This document shows, piece after piece, positions 24,380-38,595 of a DNA stretch of 64,000 nucleotides. A model generated the notes under the pieces. The model saw only the letters and a list, made by a program, of their open reading frames with translations. It had not been told where the DNA came from and searched no databases. Source of the DNA: Serratia quinivorans (GTDB taxonomy: Bacteria > Pseudomonadota > Gammaproteobacteria > Enterobacterales > Enterobacteriaceae). The DNA is taken from assembly GCA_900457075.1 (NCBI GenBank), contig UGYN01000002.1, forward strand, positions 2,232,001 to 2,296,000. Reading direction: 5' to 3'. Position 1 is the stretch's first letter. The number at the start of each line of letters is the position of its first letter. A program made the translations under genes and the position numbers.

Positions 24380-25069
24380 TTAGTCTTTCTCTCTAAGCAA
24401 AACCTGGCAGGCGGTTAATGCCTCCGCGCTGTCACCGGCGAGTATCGCATCGACGATGGCCTGGTGGTGCTGGAGCTTAATCACTTCGTTGCCGGTGATG
24501 GCGCGGAAGTAACTTTGATATACCGAACTGAACAGATTGGCAAATGAGGTCAGAAATGGGTTGCCGCTGGCTTCATAGATGAGCTGGTGGAATTGGGTAT
24601 CCACCTGGATCCAGTGCTCTCGGTCGAACTGGATATGAAGGGCGCGCATTTCCGCCATCAGTTCAGCCAGTCGTGCGGTTTGCTGATGGCTGGCATTGGC
24701 CGCCGCCAGCGAGCAGGCCTGAGGTTCCAGAGAGGTGCGCAATATAAGGAAGTGCTGCATGACCTGATCGAAGTTTTCCTTGGTCATCCACCAGGTCAGC
24801 AAATCCTGATCGAGAAAGTTCCACTGGCTTTGCGGCATCACCCGGGTCCCAATGCGTGGTCGGGGCAATAACATGCCTTTGGCTGCCAGCATCTTCACCG
24901 CTTCGCGTACCGCCGTGCGGCTAACGCCGAATTGTTCGCCCAGTTCCATCTCTCCGGGCAGGATGCTGCCGGCCTGATAATCGCCTGCCAGAATTTGTTG
25001 GCCGAGTTTTTCTGCAAGTAGATAAGAAAGATTGCGTTGGGCGGCCTGTTGTTGAGCATTAAATTGCAT
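24380..25069 (-). CDS. yieP: GntR-family (FadR subfamily) regulator YieP
   Basis: The 229 residues have an N-terminal winged helix (GEQFGVSRTAVREAVKMLAA, about residues 45-65) and a C-terminal helical FCD ligand domain. Length and sequence match E. coli YieP. It stands just upstream of hsrA; control of that transporter is an inference from position. Confidence 0.93.
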   Translation of the reverse strand: MQFNAQQQAAQRNLSYLLAEKLGQQILAGDYQAGSILPGEMELGEQFGVSRTAVREAVKMLAAKGMLLPRPRIGTRVMPQSQWNFLDQDLLTWWMTKENFDQVMQHFLILRTSLEPQACSLAAANASHQQTARLAELMAEMRALHIQFDREHWIQVDTQFHQLIYEASGNPFLTSFANLFSSVYQSYFRAITGNEVIKLQHHQAIVDAILAGDSAEALTACQVLLREKD

Positions 25070-25222
25070 GGCTGCGAGTCCTTAACTGACATTGTTACTC
25101 TTATTTTACTCTACGGATCGCCAGCTTTTGTGGCTGTTTACCGGAAAAAGTGACGAAAACGCTGACTTGTGCAGCGCTTTGTTGAAATAATCCGCGCTTG
25201 AAAAGTTTTTTGCATTTAGGGG

Positions 25223-25250
25223 TTGCGGCCTTCTGAGAACTCCCTATAAT
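25223..25250 (+). promoter_or_regulatory. rrn P1 promoter
   Basis: -35 TTGCGG, 16-base spacer, -10 TATAAT followed by a GC-rich GCGCCTCC discriminator, typical of growth-rate and ppGpp-controlled rRNA promoters. The AT-rich stretch before it (about 25196-25215) fits an UP element. Confidence 0.8.
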
Positions 25251-25331
25251 GCGCCTCCACTGACCGGGAACAACGACTCCTCTAACGAGAACCAAGTCGC
25301 CCAGTCGGAAAGAGAAAAGCGAAATAAACGC

Positions 25332-25359
25332 TTGACTCTTCGGGTGAAAAGCGTAATAT
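25332..25359 (+). promoter_or_regulatory. rrn P2 promoter
   Basis: -35 TTGACT, 16-base spacer, -10 TAATAT, 109 bases downstream of P1, as in E. coli rrn operons. Confidence 0.75.
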
Positions 25360-25398
25360 ACGCCACCTCGAGATAGCAAGCTGCGGCGGCTAACTCAC

Positions 25399-25411
25399 TG
25401 CTCTTTAACAA
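25399..25411 (+). promoter_or_regulatory. rrn leader boxA antitermination site
   Basis: TGCTCTTTAACAA is the NusB/NusE boxA sequence. A second copy lies before 23S rRNA at 27445-27457. Both let RNA polymerase ignore Rho during rRNA synthesis. Confidence 0.85.
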
Positions 25412-25593
25412 TTTATCAGACAATCTGTGTGGGCACTCCACAAGACGATATCCAGAACCTTCGGGTTCGAAAAAATATCAAGTCTTGAAGAGTGACCAAG
25501 CAATAAGTTGTTTCGTTGGCTTGTCCAACTGAATGACTATTACGAAAGTTATTTTCGAGCATCGCTTCACGAGTTGAAGCAAATCAAGCTTTT

Positions 25594-27135
<1,542 letters not shown>

Positions 27136-27278
27136 CCTAATGATATTGATTGCGTGAAGTGCTCACACAGATTGTCTGATAGAAAAGTAATGAGCAAAAG
27201 CGCTACCTGTTGATGTAATGAGTCTCTGACTCATGCTGATACGAACCGATTAAGACGTGAGTCTAATCGGAATTTCGT

Positions 27279-27355
27279 GTCCCCCATCGTCTAGAGGCCT
27301 AGGACACTGCCCTTTCACGGCTGTAACAGGGGTTCGAATCCCCTTGGGGACGCCA
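27279..27355 (+). tRNA. gltT: tRNA-Glu (anticodon TTC), with one extra C in the acceptor stem
   Basis: Spacer tRNA of the rRNA operon. The anticodon loop CTTTCAC gives TTC, the T arm is AGGGGTTCGAATCCCCT, and the encoded CCA is at 27353-27355. The 5' strand reads GTCCCCCATCG, but pairing with TGGGGAC needs GTCCCCA; one C in 27281-27285 is surplus and pushes the invariant T8 out of place, giving 77 rather than 76 bases. It is probably a base-calling error. Confidence 0.96.
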
Positions 27356-27444
27356 TTCCGATAATGAGTGAAAGACATTATCACCGGTGCTTGCTGCGCC
27401 GAAAACATCTTAAAGATGACTTTAACGAGTCGTGTTTAAGATAT

Positions 27445-27457
27445 TGCTCTTTAACAA
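27445..27457 (+). promoter_or_regulatory. boxA before 23S rRNA
   Basis: TGCTCTTTAACAA, identical to the leader boxA, in the spacer between tRNA-Glu and 23S rRNA. Confidence 0.8.
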
Positions 27458-27590
27458 TCTGGAACAAGCTGAAAATTGAAACATGACAGCTGAAACTTAC
27501 TCCTCCGTAGAAGTACTGGAGTAAGGATTACCCTGTCATAGAGTCTCTCAAATGTAGCAGCACGAAGGTGGAAACACTTTTGGGTTGTGA

Positions 27591-30499
<2,909 letters not shown>

Positions 30500-30595
30500 A
30501 CAACACCAAAAGTGTTTTGATTTGAGAGATTTTCAGCGATGTTCCGAGATTGGTTCTGGTGGTCATGCAAATGACGGCTGGAATGAAACAGAATT

Positions 30596-30715
30596 TGCCT
30601 GGCGGCAATAGCGCGGTGGTCCCACCTGATCCCATGCCGAACTCAGAAGTGAAACGCCGTAGCGCCGATGGTAGTGTGGGGTCTCCCCATGCGAGAGTAG
30701 GACACTGCCAGGCAT
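30596..30715 (+). rRNA. rrf: 5S ribosomal RNA
   Basis: TGCCTGGCGGC... to ...CTGCCAGGCAT, 120 bases with complementary ends, directly after 23S. No distal tRNA follows. Confidence 0.98.
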
Positions 30716-30722
30716 CAATTAA

Positions 30723-30757
30723 GCCAAGAGGCCATCCGCAAGGATGGCCTCTTGGCT
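30723..30757 (+). terminator. rRNA operon terminator
   Basis: Perfect 15-base-pair stem (GCCAAGAGGCCATCC / GGATGGCCTCTTGGC) with a GCAA tetraloop right after 5S. The T-run is weak, but position and stem strength leave little doubt; it also faces the convergent mobB end. Confidence 0.85.
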
Positions 30758-30784
30758 GTGTGCAAAAGACAAAAACAGACGCAG

Positions 30785-31303
30785 CTACGCTGCGCCTTTC
30801 AGCCATTCGGTGATGAAATCGGCAATGCTCTCCGGTTGGTTGAGATCCAGGGATCTTGTCTTGACCGCTATCGATTTATCGCTGGCAACGGCGATAACGA
30901 ACTCATCCAACATATCTTCAAGCGGCCTGCCTATCTCTTCACGATAGAGAATGATTTTACTGATGGGCTCATGTTTAAACCCCTCGACTAAAATCATATC
31001 CACCTTGCTACGATCAAAACGACTGGCCAGATACTGAAGATCCAAAGGTTGCTGTTCCGGCGTTTCAGTCATTAAGGCCCAGCGACGATCGCTGGCGACC
31101 AAGGTTTGATCGGCGCCCGCTTTGCGCAGCTCATAACTGTCTTTGCCTGGTGTATCCACGTCCATATCATGATGCGTATGCTTGATCAGTCCTACGCGGA
31201 TTTTCCGCTGCTTTAATAAAGGAATTAATTGCTTAAGTAGCGTGGTTTTACCCGTTCCGCTATAGGCGGCAATCGCCAGCAAGGGGGGAAGAGCCTTATT
31301 CAT
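30785..31303 (-). CDS. mobB: Molybdopterin-guanine dinucleotide biosynthesis adaptor MobB
   Basis: P-loop GTPase (AYSGTGKTTLLKQL) that assists MobA in attaching GMP to molybdopterin. The start at 31303 (MNKALPPLLAIAAYSG) overlaps the mobA end by eight bases and gives 172 residues; longer in-frame starts lie inside mobA. Conserved KHTHHDMDVDTPGKDS follows the P-loop. Confidence 0.94.
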   Translation of the reverse strand: MNKALPPLLAIAAYSGTGKTTLLKQLIPLLKQRKIRVGLIKHTHHDMDVDTPGKDSYELRKAGADQTLVASDRRWALMTETPEQQPLDLQYLASRFDRSKVDMILVEGFKHEPISKIILYREEIGRPLEDMLDEFVIAVASDKSIAVKTRSLDLNQPESIADFITEWLKGAA

Positions 31304-31898
31304 TGGTGAGTCCTTTTTCCTGCTGCCAGCGCAGGCAGTCTTCCCGGGTATTAAGATTATGGAATGCTGCTTGTTGGCCACTGAACGCTATTTGTCGCGC
31401 ACCTGCCGCATCCAGGAACAACATCAACTTGCGTTCCCCACGGGCCAGATACTCTTTTAACTGAGGTGCCAGGCTGGTATGCAACAGTGCCAGTGTAGGG
31501 TGCGCCCGCTCTCCATCGCTGGCATAGGCGGCCAGAGAGCTGCCTTTCTGTTGCCAGAGTTGATCAACCAGCGTAGCAGGAAAATCGGGGACGTCGCAGG
31601 GGACAAAAACGACCCATTCGGTGGCCGCGTGTTTCAATCCGGCCAGCATACCTGCTAGCGGGCCAGAAAAGTCTGGCGTCAGATCGCTGACGATTGGCAG
31701 ACCGCTTTCGCCATAGAGCGCCTGATTGCGATTGGCACTGATGGCCATCAGGCTTACCTGCGGGCGTAACCGAGAAAGTACGTACTGATACAGAGGTATG
31801 CCGGCAATCTGAATCAGGCCTTTATCTTCCCCGCCCATACGTGTGGCGCGCCCACCGGCTAAAATAATGCCGGTAATCTCCTCATGCATATCTATCAT
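31296..31898 (-). CDS. mobA: Molybdenum cofactor guanylyltransferase MobA
   Basis: Transfers GMP from GTP to molybdopterin to form the cofactor used by DMSO-reductase-type enzymes. The nucleotide-binding motif LAGGRATRMGGEDKGL is near the N-terminus; 200 residues. Start 31898 (MIDMHEEITG) or the ATG at 31889 are both possible. Divergent from yihD and translationally coupled to mobB. Confidence 0.95.
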   Translation of the reverse strand: MIDMHEEITGIILAGGRATRMGGEDKGLIQIAGIPLYQYVLSRLRPQVSLMAISANRNQALYGESGLPIVSDLTPDFSGPLAGMLAGLKHAATEWVVFVPCDVPDFPATLVDQLWQQKGSSLAAYASDGERAHPTLALLHTSLAPQLKEYLARGERKLMLFLDAAGARQIAFSGQQAAFHNLNTREDCLRWQQEKGLTNE

Positions 31899-32041
31899 CC
31901 CGAATTTATGGCTAACGCCCTGATTGTAGCGCTAAAGAGGGTGCGACATCAGGATTTACCTTTATTGACAAGCTGCTTCTTTCACTGCGTTGTTAAGCCT
32001 GTTACTTTGTGTGTTTATTGATTCTATTGGATGATATTGCG

Positions 32042-32311
32042 ATGAAAACGCACCGCGTAAACGAGCTGATTGAGCTGCTACAGCCGGCCTGGCAGGAAGA
32101 TCCAGATCTTAACCTGATCCCGTTTTTGCAAAAGCTGGCACAGGAAGCCGGTTTTCAGGGCAATCTGGCCGACCTGAGCGATGATATCCTGATCTACCAT
32201 CTGAAAATGCGTGGTAGCGCCGGCACCGAACAGATCCCTGGCCTGAAAAAGGATTACGAAGAAGACTTCAAAACGGCATTGCTTCGTGCCCGTGGGGTGA
32301 TCAAGGAATAG
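32042..32311 (+). CDS. yihD: DUF1040-family protein YihD
   Basis: Small acidic protein of 89 residues, identical in length to E. coli YihD and ending [21 protein letters not shown]. The biochemical role is unknown. The ATG at 32042 is preceded by GATATTGC and fits the conserved N-terminus; upstream codons in frame have no counterpart. It precedes srkA-dsbA in the usual order. Confidence 0.93.
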   Translation: MKTHRVNELIELLQPAWQEDPDLNLIPFLQKLAQEAGFQGNLADLSDDILIYHLKMRGSAGTEQIPGLKKDYEEDFKTALLRARGVIKE

Positions 32312-32415
32312 CATTCGTGCGGTAAGGTGAACCAGTTACTCGTGAAACCTGCCATTAATGCTACTATTTCTCATTCCCGGCACAGTGATGTCACCAAACG
32401 AAACCGAATGTTGTT

Positions 32416-33402
32416 ATGAACAACTCAGCTTTTAATTTTCAGACCCTGTCGCCCGACCTGATTATGGACGCGTTGGAGGGGGTTGGTCTGCGTGTAGATT
32501 CCGGGCTGACAGCGCTTAACAGCTATGAGAACCGCGTCTATCAGTTTATGGACGAAGATCGTAAGCGTTACGTGGTGAAGTTTTATCGGCCTGAACGCTG
32601 GAGTGCAGAGCAAATTGGTGAAGAACATCAGTTCTCTCATGATCTTGCCCTGGCAGAGATCCCGGCAGTTGCGCCACTGGCCCTGCAGGGCCAAACGCTG
32701 CATACACACAGCGGTTTCTTTTTTACTGTTTTTCCCAGCGTTGGCGGGCGGCAGTATGAGATCGATAATCTCGATCAACTGGAGTGGGTGGGGCGTTTCC
32801 TGGGGCGTATTCATCAGGTAGGCAGTGAAAGCCTGTTTGTGAAGCGCCCGACAATGGGCATTGAGGAATATCTCACTACGCCACGTCAGGTATTGGCTAG
32901 CTGTGAACTGTTGCCGAAGGCCCAGCGCGAAAATTTCCTGAATGCGACCGACAGGTTGATTGAGGCGATTAAGCAACATTGGCATCTGGACTGGCAGCCG
33001 CGACGTTTGCACGGTGATTGTCACCCAGGCAATATCCTGTGGCGTGATGGTCCGCTGTTTGTTGATCTGGATGACGCGCGAAATGGGCCGGCAATACAGG
33101 ATCTGTGGATGCTGTTGCATGGTGAACGTCGCGATCGCCTGATGCAGTTAGATATTCTGCTGGAAGCTTACTCCGAGTTTGCCGAGTTTGATCAAAGTGA
33201 ATTAGCGTTGATCGAGCCGCTGCGGGCCATGCGCATGGTGTACTACCTGGCATGGGTTGCTCGTCGTTGGCAAGATCCCGCGTTTCCTAAAAGTTTTCCG
33301 TGGATGGCGGAGTCTGATTTTTGGTTATCTCAGACGGCGGCATTCACTGAGCAGGTTAAGCTGTTGCAGGAACCCCCTCTGCAGCTGATGCCAATGTATT
33401 GA
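32416..33402 (+). CDS. srkA: Stress response kinase A (YihE/RdoA)
   Basis: Serine/threonine protein kinase with an aminoglycoside-phosphotransferase fold, linked to Cpx-controlled stress survival. The 328 residues equal E. coli SrkA. The catalytic loop is LHGDCHPGNILW and the metal-binding segment VDLDDARNGPA. It is 29 bases upstream of dsbA, with which it forms an operon. Confidence 0.95.
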   Translation: MNNSAFNFQTLSPDLIMDALEGVGLRVDSGLTALNSYENRVYQFMDEDRKRYVVKFYRPERWSAEQIGEEHQFSHDLALAEIPAVAPLALQGQTLHTHSGFFFTVFPSVGGRQYEIDNLDQLEWVGRFLGRIHQVGSESLFVKRPTMGIEEYLTTPRQVLASCELLPKAQRENFLNATDRLIEAIKQHWHLDWQPRRLHGDCHPGNILWRDGPLFVDLDDARNGPAIQDLWMLLHGERRDRLMQLDILLEAYSEFAEFDQSELALIEPLRAMRMVYYLAWVARRWQDPAFPKSFPWMAESDFWLSQTAAFTEQVKLLQEPPLQLMPMY

Positions 33403-33431
33403 AGCTTTAACACAATGGAGAGTTTAGTCTT

Positions 33432-34055
33432 ATGAAGAAAATATGGTTGGCACTCGTTGGCATGGTAATGGCATTCAGTGCCTCGGCTGCGCAATTTAGC
33501 GATGGTGCTCAGTACGTAACCCTGGATAAGCCGGTGACCGGTGAACCTCAGGTACTGGAGTTCTTTTCCTTCTATTGCCCGCACTGCTATCAGTTTGAGC
33601 AGGTGTATCACGTTTCCGAAAATGTGAAAAAAGCGCTGCCTGCGGGCACTAAAATGACCAAGTACCACGTTGAATTCCTGGGGCCGTTGGGTAAACAACT
33701 GACTCAGGCCTGGGCTGTGGCAATGGCGCTGGGCGTGGAAGATAAAGTTAGCCCGCTGATGTTTGAAGCGGTGCAGAAAACCCAGACCGTGCAAACTCCG
33801 GATGATATCCGCAATGTGTTTGTGAAGGCTGGCGTGAGTGCGGCTGATTATGATGGGGCCTTGAACAGCTTCGTGGTTAAATCCCTGGTGGTTCAACAAG
33901 AGAAAGCTGCAGAAGATCTGCAACTGCGTGGTGTGCCGGCAGTATTTGTTAACGGCAAATACATGGTTAAAAACGATGGCCTGGATACCAGCTCGATGGA
34001 TGCTTACGTGAAGCAATTCGCCGAAGTGGTTAAATTCCTCAGCGAGCAGAAGTAA
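33432..34055 (+). CDS. dsbA: Thiol:disulfide interchange protein DsbA
   Basis: Periplasmic oxidase that introduces disulfide bonds and is recharged by DsbB. The 207 residues have a signal peptide ([19 protein letters not shown]), a thioredoxin fold with the active site CPHC in [10 protein letters not shown], and the cis-Pro loop [11 protein letters not shown]. It likely helps fold the secreted proteins of this organism. Confidence 0.98.
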   Translation: MKKIWLALVGMVMAFSASAAQFSDGAQYVTLDKPVTGEPQVLEFFSFYCPHCYQFEQVYHVSENVKKALPAGTKMTKYHVEFLGPLGKQLTQAWAVAMALGVEDKVSPLMFEAVQKTQTVQTPDDIRNVFVKAGVSAADYDGALNSFVVKSLVVQQEKAAEDLQLRGVPAVFVNGKYMVKNDGLDTSSMDAYVKQFAEVVKFLSEQK

Positions 34056-34070
34056 CCGACATTTAAAGTG

Positions 34071-34096
34071 AAAAGCCGGCTTAGCCGGCTTTTTTT
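34071..34096. terminator. Bidirectional terminator between dsbA and yihG
   Basis: AAAAGCCGGC TTA GCCGGCTTTTTTT: short GC stem with A-run on one side and T-run on the other, serving both convergent genes. Confidence 0.85.
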
Positions 34097-34099
34097 ACT

Positions 34100-34990
34100 C
34101 TACGATTGCTTCAACTTATCCAGCAGCCGGTCTTTATCCTGCCACAGCGTATTCAGCCAAAGCTGGAAGCGCCGCTTAAACTGCTTATCGTTAAAGTAAT
34201 CGCCATGCATGGTTTCATCGACTGGCAGCAGCTCAATTCTTACCACCACGCGTTTTAATCGTCCGCACAGCATATCCAGAAAAGGCCGCTCAGTATTCTC
34301 AGGATAAAGCAGGGTGACGTTTAACACTTTATCGAACTGCTTACCTAATGCACTGAGTGTAAAAGCAATGCCGGCGGCTTTTGGGGCCAGTAAATTACGG
34401 TAGGGCGAGTTGGTTTTAATTTTCTTGGCTTCAGTAAAGCGCGAGCCTTCTACAAAATTGACGATGGTGGTTGGACGCTTACGAAATTTTTCGCAGGAAC
34501 GGCGCGTGGTTTCGATGTCATTACCGCGTTTTTCTGGGTGTTTAAGCAAATAGGCACGTGAATAACGTTTCATGAATGGCATATCCAGCGCCCAGCAGGC
34601 CAGGCCGACAAAGGGCACCCAGGCTAGCTGTTGCTTAAGAAAGTATTTATTCATTGGAATATGATTACGGAACAACACGCACAGCACCACAATATCCGAC
34701 CAACTTTCGTGATTGCTGATCAGCAGATACCAGTTTTTTCGTTCCAGCCCTTCCAGCCCTTCAATATCCCAACGCAATTGCCCATTAATGCGTAATAGCA
34801 GTGCCAACCCTACGCACCAGCACCACATCATAAAATCGGCAAAGGCTGAGATACGTCGCCAGACGGCAGGAAAGGGCACCAGTAGCTTAATGATACCGGC
34901 CAGCGTGATGGGGACTGAACAGAGTACGGTCACCAAAATGGCGAGCAGGGCAGAAAGTATAAAAATAACAGGGGATAACAATCTTGGCAT
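34100..34990 (-). CDS. yihG: 1-acyl-glycerol-3-phosphate acyltransferase family protein YihG
   Basis: Membrane-bound acyltransferase resembling E. coli YihG. The start at 34990 ([20 protein letters not shown]) gives 296 residues with N-terminal membrane segments; the in-frame ATG at 35149 lacks support. Catalytic block [11 protein letters not shown] (NHx4D) and the substrate motif [11 protein letters not shown] are present. Unlike E. coli, no yihF lies between it and dsbA. Confidence 0.9.
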   Translation of the reverse strand: MPRLLSPVIFILSALLAILVTVLCSVPITLAGIIKLLVPFPAVWRRISAFADFMMWCWCVGLALLLRINGQLRWDIEGLEGLERKNWYLLISNHESWSDIVVLCVLFRNHIPMNKYFLKQQLAWVPFVGLACWALDMPFMKRYSRAYLLKHPEKRGNDIETTRRSCEKFRKRPTTIVNFVEGSRFTEAKKIKTNSPYRNLLAPKAAGIAFTLSALGKQFDKVLNVTLLYPENTERPFLDMLCGRLKRVVVRIELLPVDETMHGDYFNDKQFKRRFQLWLNTLWQDKDRLLDKLKQS

Positions 34991-35494
34991 GGTTATGGGC
35001 TGACGGTTGTTGGTAACAGCGTTACATGCCGGTATGCATGAACAAAAAAATATTTTAACAGAAACCATAGGGGGAAAGCGCCCGTTAACAGTAACTGTTT
35101 TAAAGAGGAGGAAATAGGCATTTGCTGCGTTTTCGTGCAACTTGCTCATCTTGTGCTATGGTAATTGAGGCGCCAAATTTGATAAATAGTGCGATTAAAA
35201 TTGGGTGCAAGATATATCCACAAATTGTGTAAAAGTCGATAAATACCCTCAATTAAAATAACGCAATTTAACGCAGTGATTTCAATAGGAATTTTATTTG
35301 CGCTTATAACGATAAATGCATCGTTATAATTTGCTGTCTTTTCTATGCACAAAGTTATCCACAGGCAGGATCTTGCGGATCGCTTCGCAAGATCGCATGA
35401 TTTTCATCTTCATTGCACTCTAAGGTTCGTCTCCAGCGGCCAGCTATGGCATGCTTACCGCCATGTCCGATCACGATAAAGATAAAGTAACGCT
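34991..35494. other. AT-rich gap upstream of polA with DnaA-type boxes
   Basis: About 500 bases between divergent yihG and polA. It contains a perfect DnaA box TTATCCACA at 35355-35363, a weaker box ATATCCACA at 35214-35222, and an inverted repeat at 35369-35394. No gene is supported here. Confidence 0.6.
35355..35394. promoter_or_regulatory. DnaA box plus GATC-rich inverted repeat upstream of polA
   Basis: TTATCCACA (35355-35363) is followed after five bases by GATCTTGCG / CGCAAGATC (35369-35377 and 35386-35394) with a GGATCGCTT-type loop, holding three GATC sites in 26 bases. DnaA is reported to stimulate polA expression in E. coli, so a regulatory role is likely. Confidence 0.55.
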
Positions 35495-38299
35495 ATGGCT
35501 CAAATTGCAGAAAACCCACTAATCCTGGTTGACGGTTCCTCTTACCTCTACCGCGCTTATCACGCCTTCCCTCCGCTGACCAACTCCGCGGGTGAACCGA
35601 CCGGGGCAATGTACGGCGTGCTGAATATGCTGCGTAGCCTATTGCTGCAGTACCAGCCAAGCCATGTTGCGGTGGTGTTTGATGCCAAAGGAAAAACCTT
35701 CCGTGATGAGCTGTTCGCAGAATACAAATCACACCGGCCACCTATGCCGGACGATCTGCGCGCGCAAATCGAGCCGTTGCACAAAATGGTCAAGGCCATG
35801 GGGCTGCCGCTGTTGGTCACGCCCGGCGTCGAAGCCGACGACGTCATAGGCACGCTGGCGCTGGAAGCTGAAAAGGCCGGTCATGCGGTGCTGATCAGCA
35901 CCGGCGATAAAGACATGGCGCAGTTGGTCACGCCGAACGTCACCTTGATCAACACTATGAACAACACCATTCTCGGCCCGCAGGAAGTGTGCGACAAATA
36001 CGGTATTCCGCCGGAGCTGATTATCGACTTCCTGGCGCTGATGGGGGATGCCTCGGATAACATCCCAGGCGTACCAGGCGTGGGTGAGAAGACCGCGCAG
36101 GGGCTGTTACAGGGCCTGGGTGGGCTGGATGTGCTCTATGCGAATCTGGACAGTATCGCCACGCTCAGCTTCCGTGGAGCCAAGACCATGGCGGCCAAAC
36201 TGGAGCAGAACAAAGAGATGGCATACCTCTCTTACAAGCTGGCCACTATCAAAACTGACGTTGAGCTGGATATTACCTGCGCCGATCTCCAGGTGTCTCC
36301 GCTGGACGTCGATACGTTGCAACAGTTGTTCAAACAGTATGAATTTAAGCGCTGGCTGGCAGATGTCGAAGCCGGCGTTTGGCTGGAAGGCAAGAAAGGT
36401 GCCGGTGTGAAAGCAACCAGCGCGGCGAAATCTTCTGCCAGTGCAGTGGCGGAAACCGGAAAAGCCCCGGCAGAAGCAACGCTATCGCAAGAGGGTTACG
36501 TCACCATTCTGGATGAAGACACCTTCACTGAGTGGCTGGAAAAACTGAAAAAAGCCGAGGTATTTGCGTTTGATACCGAAACCGACGGCCTGGATACCCT
36601 GACCGCTAACCTGATCGGTCTGTCATTTGCCATTGCTCCGGGTGAAGCCGCTTATCTGCCGGTGGCACATGACTATCTTGATGCGCCAACGCAGTTGGAT
36701 CGCGCTCATGTCCTGGCTGCGCTGAAGCCGCTGCTGGAAGACGAGAAAGCGTTGAAGGTCGGGCAAAACCTGAAGTTTGATATGAGCCTGCTGGCGCGTT
36801 ACGACATTACTCTGCGCGGTATTGCCTTTGATACCATGCTGGAGTCCTATGTGCTGGACAGCGTGGGCGGCCGTCACGATATGGACAGCTTGTCCGATCG
36901 TTACCTTGGTCATAAAACCGTGACCTTCGAAGAGATTGCCGGTAAGGGTAAAAAGCAGCTCACCTTCAACCAGATTGCACTGGAGCAGGCAGCACCTTAC
37001 GCCGCTGAAGATGCTGACGTGACGCTGCAATTACATTTGGCGATGTGGCCGCAATTGAAGGAAAGCGCCGAGCTGTTGACGGTTTTCAATCAGATTGAAA
37101 TGCCGCTGTTGCCGGTGTTGTCGCATATCGAGCGAACCGGGGTGCTGATTGATCAAAGCATTTTGGCCACCCACTCTATTGAATTGACCAAGCGCCTGGC
37201 TGAGTTGGAAATTCAGGCCCATGAACTGGCGGAAGAGCCTTTCAACCTGGCGTCGACCAAACAGTTGCAGGCGATCCTGTACGAAAAACAAAAGTTGCCA
37301 ATACTGAAGAAAACTCCGGGCGGTGCGCCTTCGACTAATGAAGAAGTGCTGGCTGAGTTGGCGTTGGATTACCCATTACCGAAAGTAATTCTGGAATACC
37401 GTGGCCTGGCGAAGCTGAAAACCACCTATACCGACAAGCTGCCGCTGATGATTAACCCGGTGAGTGGTCGGGTGCATACCTCCTATCACCAGGCGGTGAC
37501 GGCTACCGGGCGTCTCTCTTCCAGCGATCCCAACCTGCAGAATATTCCGGTGCGTAACGACGAAGGGCGCCGTATCCGTCAGGCATTTATTGCTCCTGAA
37601 GGCTACCGCATTGTTGCTGCCGACTATTCGCAAATTGAACTGCGTATCATGGCTCACCTGTCACAGGATGAGGGGTTGCTGAAAGCCTTTGCGGCTGGTG
37701 AGGATATTCACCGCGCCACGGCGGCCGAGGTGTTTGGCCTGCCGCTCGATAAGGTGACTAACGAGCAGCGCCGCAGCGCCAAGGCGATTAACTTCGGCCT
37801 GATTTATGGCATGAGCGCATTTGGTCTGGCGCGCCAGTTAGGGATCCCACGCGGTGAAGCGCAGCGCTATATGGATCTTTACTTCGAACGTTATCCGGGC
37901 GTGCTGGAGTATATGGAGCGCACCCGTCAGCAGGCCGCCAGCCAGGGCTACGTCAGCACGCTGGATGGCCGCCGTCTGTATCTGCCGGATGTCAGCTCCA
38001 GCAACGGTATGCGTCGCAAGGCGGCCGAGCGAGCGGCGATTAATGCCCCAATGCAGGGGACGGCAGCCGACATCATCAAGCGTGCGATGATCGAAGTGGA
38101 CGCCTGGCTGCAAGCTCAGGAAAAGCCGCTGGTACGGATGATTATGCAGGTACACGATGAACTGGTGTTCGAGGTACATGAGTCGGTGCTTGAGGAATCC
38201 AACCAGCGTATTCGTGAGCTGATGGAAAACAGTATGGCGCTGGCCGTGCCGCTGAAAGTCGACGTTGGCGTGGGTGCCAACTGGGATGAAGCGCACTGA
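35495..38299 (+). CDS. polA: DNA polymerase I
   Basis: Repair polymerase that removes Okazaki primers. The 934 residues (928 in E. coli) have, in order, a 5'-3' nuclease domain ([11 protein letters not shown]), a 3'-5' proofreading domain with FDTETDGLD near residue 355, and the polymerase domain with motif [10 protein letters not shown]-helix [14 protein letters not shown] and motif C VHDE. A linker rich in Ala, Ser and Lys (about residues 303-330) is slightly longer than in E. coli. Confidence 0.98.
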   Translation: MAQIAENPLILVDGSSYLYRAYHAFPPLTNSAGEPTGAMYGVLNMLRSLLLQYQPSHVAVVFDAKGKTFRDELFAEYKSHRPPMPDDLRAQIEPLHKMVKAMGLPLLVTPGVEADDVIGTLALEAEKAGHAVLISTGDKDMAQLVTPNVTLINTMNNTILGPQEVCDKYGIPPELIIDFLALMGDASDNIPGVPGVGEKTAQGLLQGLGGLDVLYANLDSIATLSFRGAKTMAAKLEQNKEMAYLSYKLATIKTDVELDITCADLQVSPLDVDTLQQLFKQYEFKRWLADVEAGVWLEGKKGAGVKATSAAKSSASAVAETGKAPAEATLSQEGYVTILDEDTFTEWLEKLKKAEVFAFDTETDGLDTLTANLIGLSFAIAPGEAAYLPVAHDYLDAPTQLDRAHVLAALKPLLEDEKALKVGQNLKFDMSLLARYDITLRGIAFDTMLESYVLDSVGGRHDMDSLSDRYLGHKTVTFEEIAGKGKKQLTFNQIALEQAAPYAAEDADVTLQLHLAMWPQLKESAELLTVFNQIEMPLLPVLSHIERTGVLIDQSILATHSIELTKRLAELEIQAHELAEEPFNLASTKQLQAILYEKQKLPILKKTPGGAPSTNEEVLAELALDYPLPKVILEYRGLAKLKTTYTDKLPLMINPVSGRVHTSYHQAVTATGRLSSSDPNLQNIPVRNDEGRRIRQAFIAPEGYRIVAADYSQIELRIMAHLSQDEGLLKAFAAGEDIHRATAAEVFGLPLDKVTNEQRRSAKAINFGLIYGMSAFGLARQLGIPRGEAQRYMDLYFERYPGVLEYMERTRQQAASQGYVSTLDGRRLYLPDVSSSNGMRRKAAERAAINAPMQGTAADIIKRAMIEVDAWLQAQEKPLVRMIMQVHDELVFEVHESVLEESNQRIRELMENSMALAVPLKVDVGVGANWDEAH

Positions 38300-38452
38300 T
38301 AATGCGGCGGTTCGTCAGCCAGCTTTCAATGGCAGAGCTAACTGGCGATAACCTAAGCAGTTTTTGTAATTAAGCTACAAGATACGGCGATTGTTTCCGC
38401 AACCTCGCCGTTATTACGCTCTAAACTGTGTAAGTAAACTACAAAAATTCTT

Positions 38453-38479
38453 TTGCACTGCGAAAAAATCATGTAAAGT
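38453..38479 (+). promoter_or_regulatory. spf (Spot 42) promoter
   Basis: -35 TTGCAC, 15-base spacer, -10 TAAAGT, eight bases before the Spot 42 5' end. The short spacer suggests help from, or repression by, a bound factor; in E. coli CRP-cAMP represses spf, but no clear CRP site is seen here. Confidence 0.55.
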
Positions 38480-38486
38480 TACTCGC

Positions 38487-38595
38487 GTAGGGTACAGAGG
38501 TAAGATGTTCTATCTTTCAGACCTTTTACTTCACGTAATCGGATTTGGCTGAATATTTAGCCGCCCCAGTCAGTATTGACTGGGGCGTTTTTTAT
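38487..38595 (+). ncRNA. spf: Spot 42 small RNA
   Basis: Hfq-dependent sRNA that represses secondary carbon-use genes when glucose is present. The sequence GTAGGGTACAGAGGTAAGAT to the terminator GCCCCAGTCAGTATTGACTG / GGGC-T-run matches E. coli Spot 42 almost base for base, 109 bases. It lies between polA and ysxC, its usual place. Confidence 0.97.
38505..38552 (+). CDS. spfP: SpfP, 15-residue protein encoded within Spot 42
   Basis: ATG at 38505 with AGAGGTAAG before it opens MFYLSDLLLHVIGFG and a TGA stop at 38550-38552, all inside Spot 42. The same mini-protein has been described from E. coli Spot 42, so the sRNA is probably dual-function here too. Confidence 0.65.
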   Translation: MFYLSDLLLHVIGFG

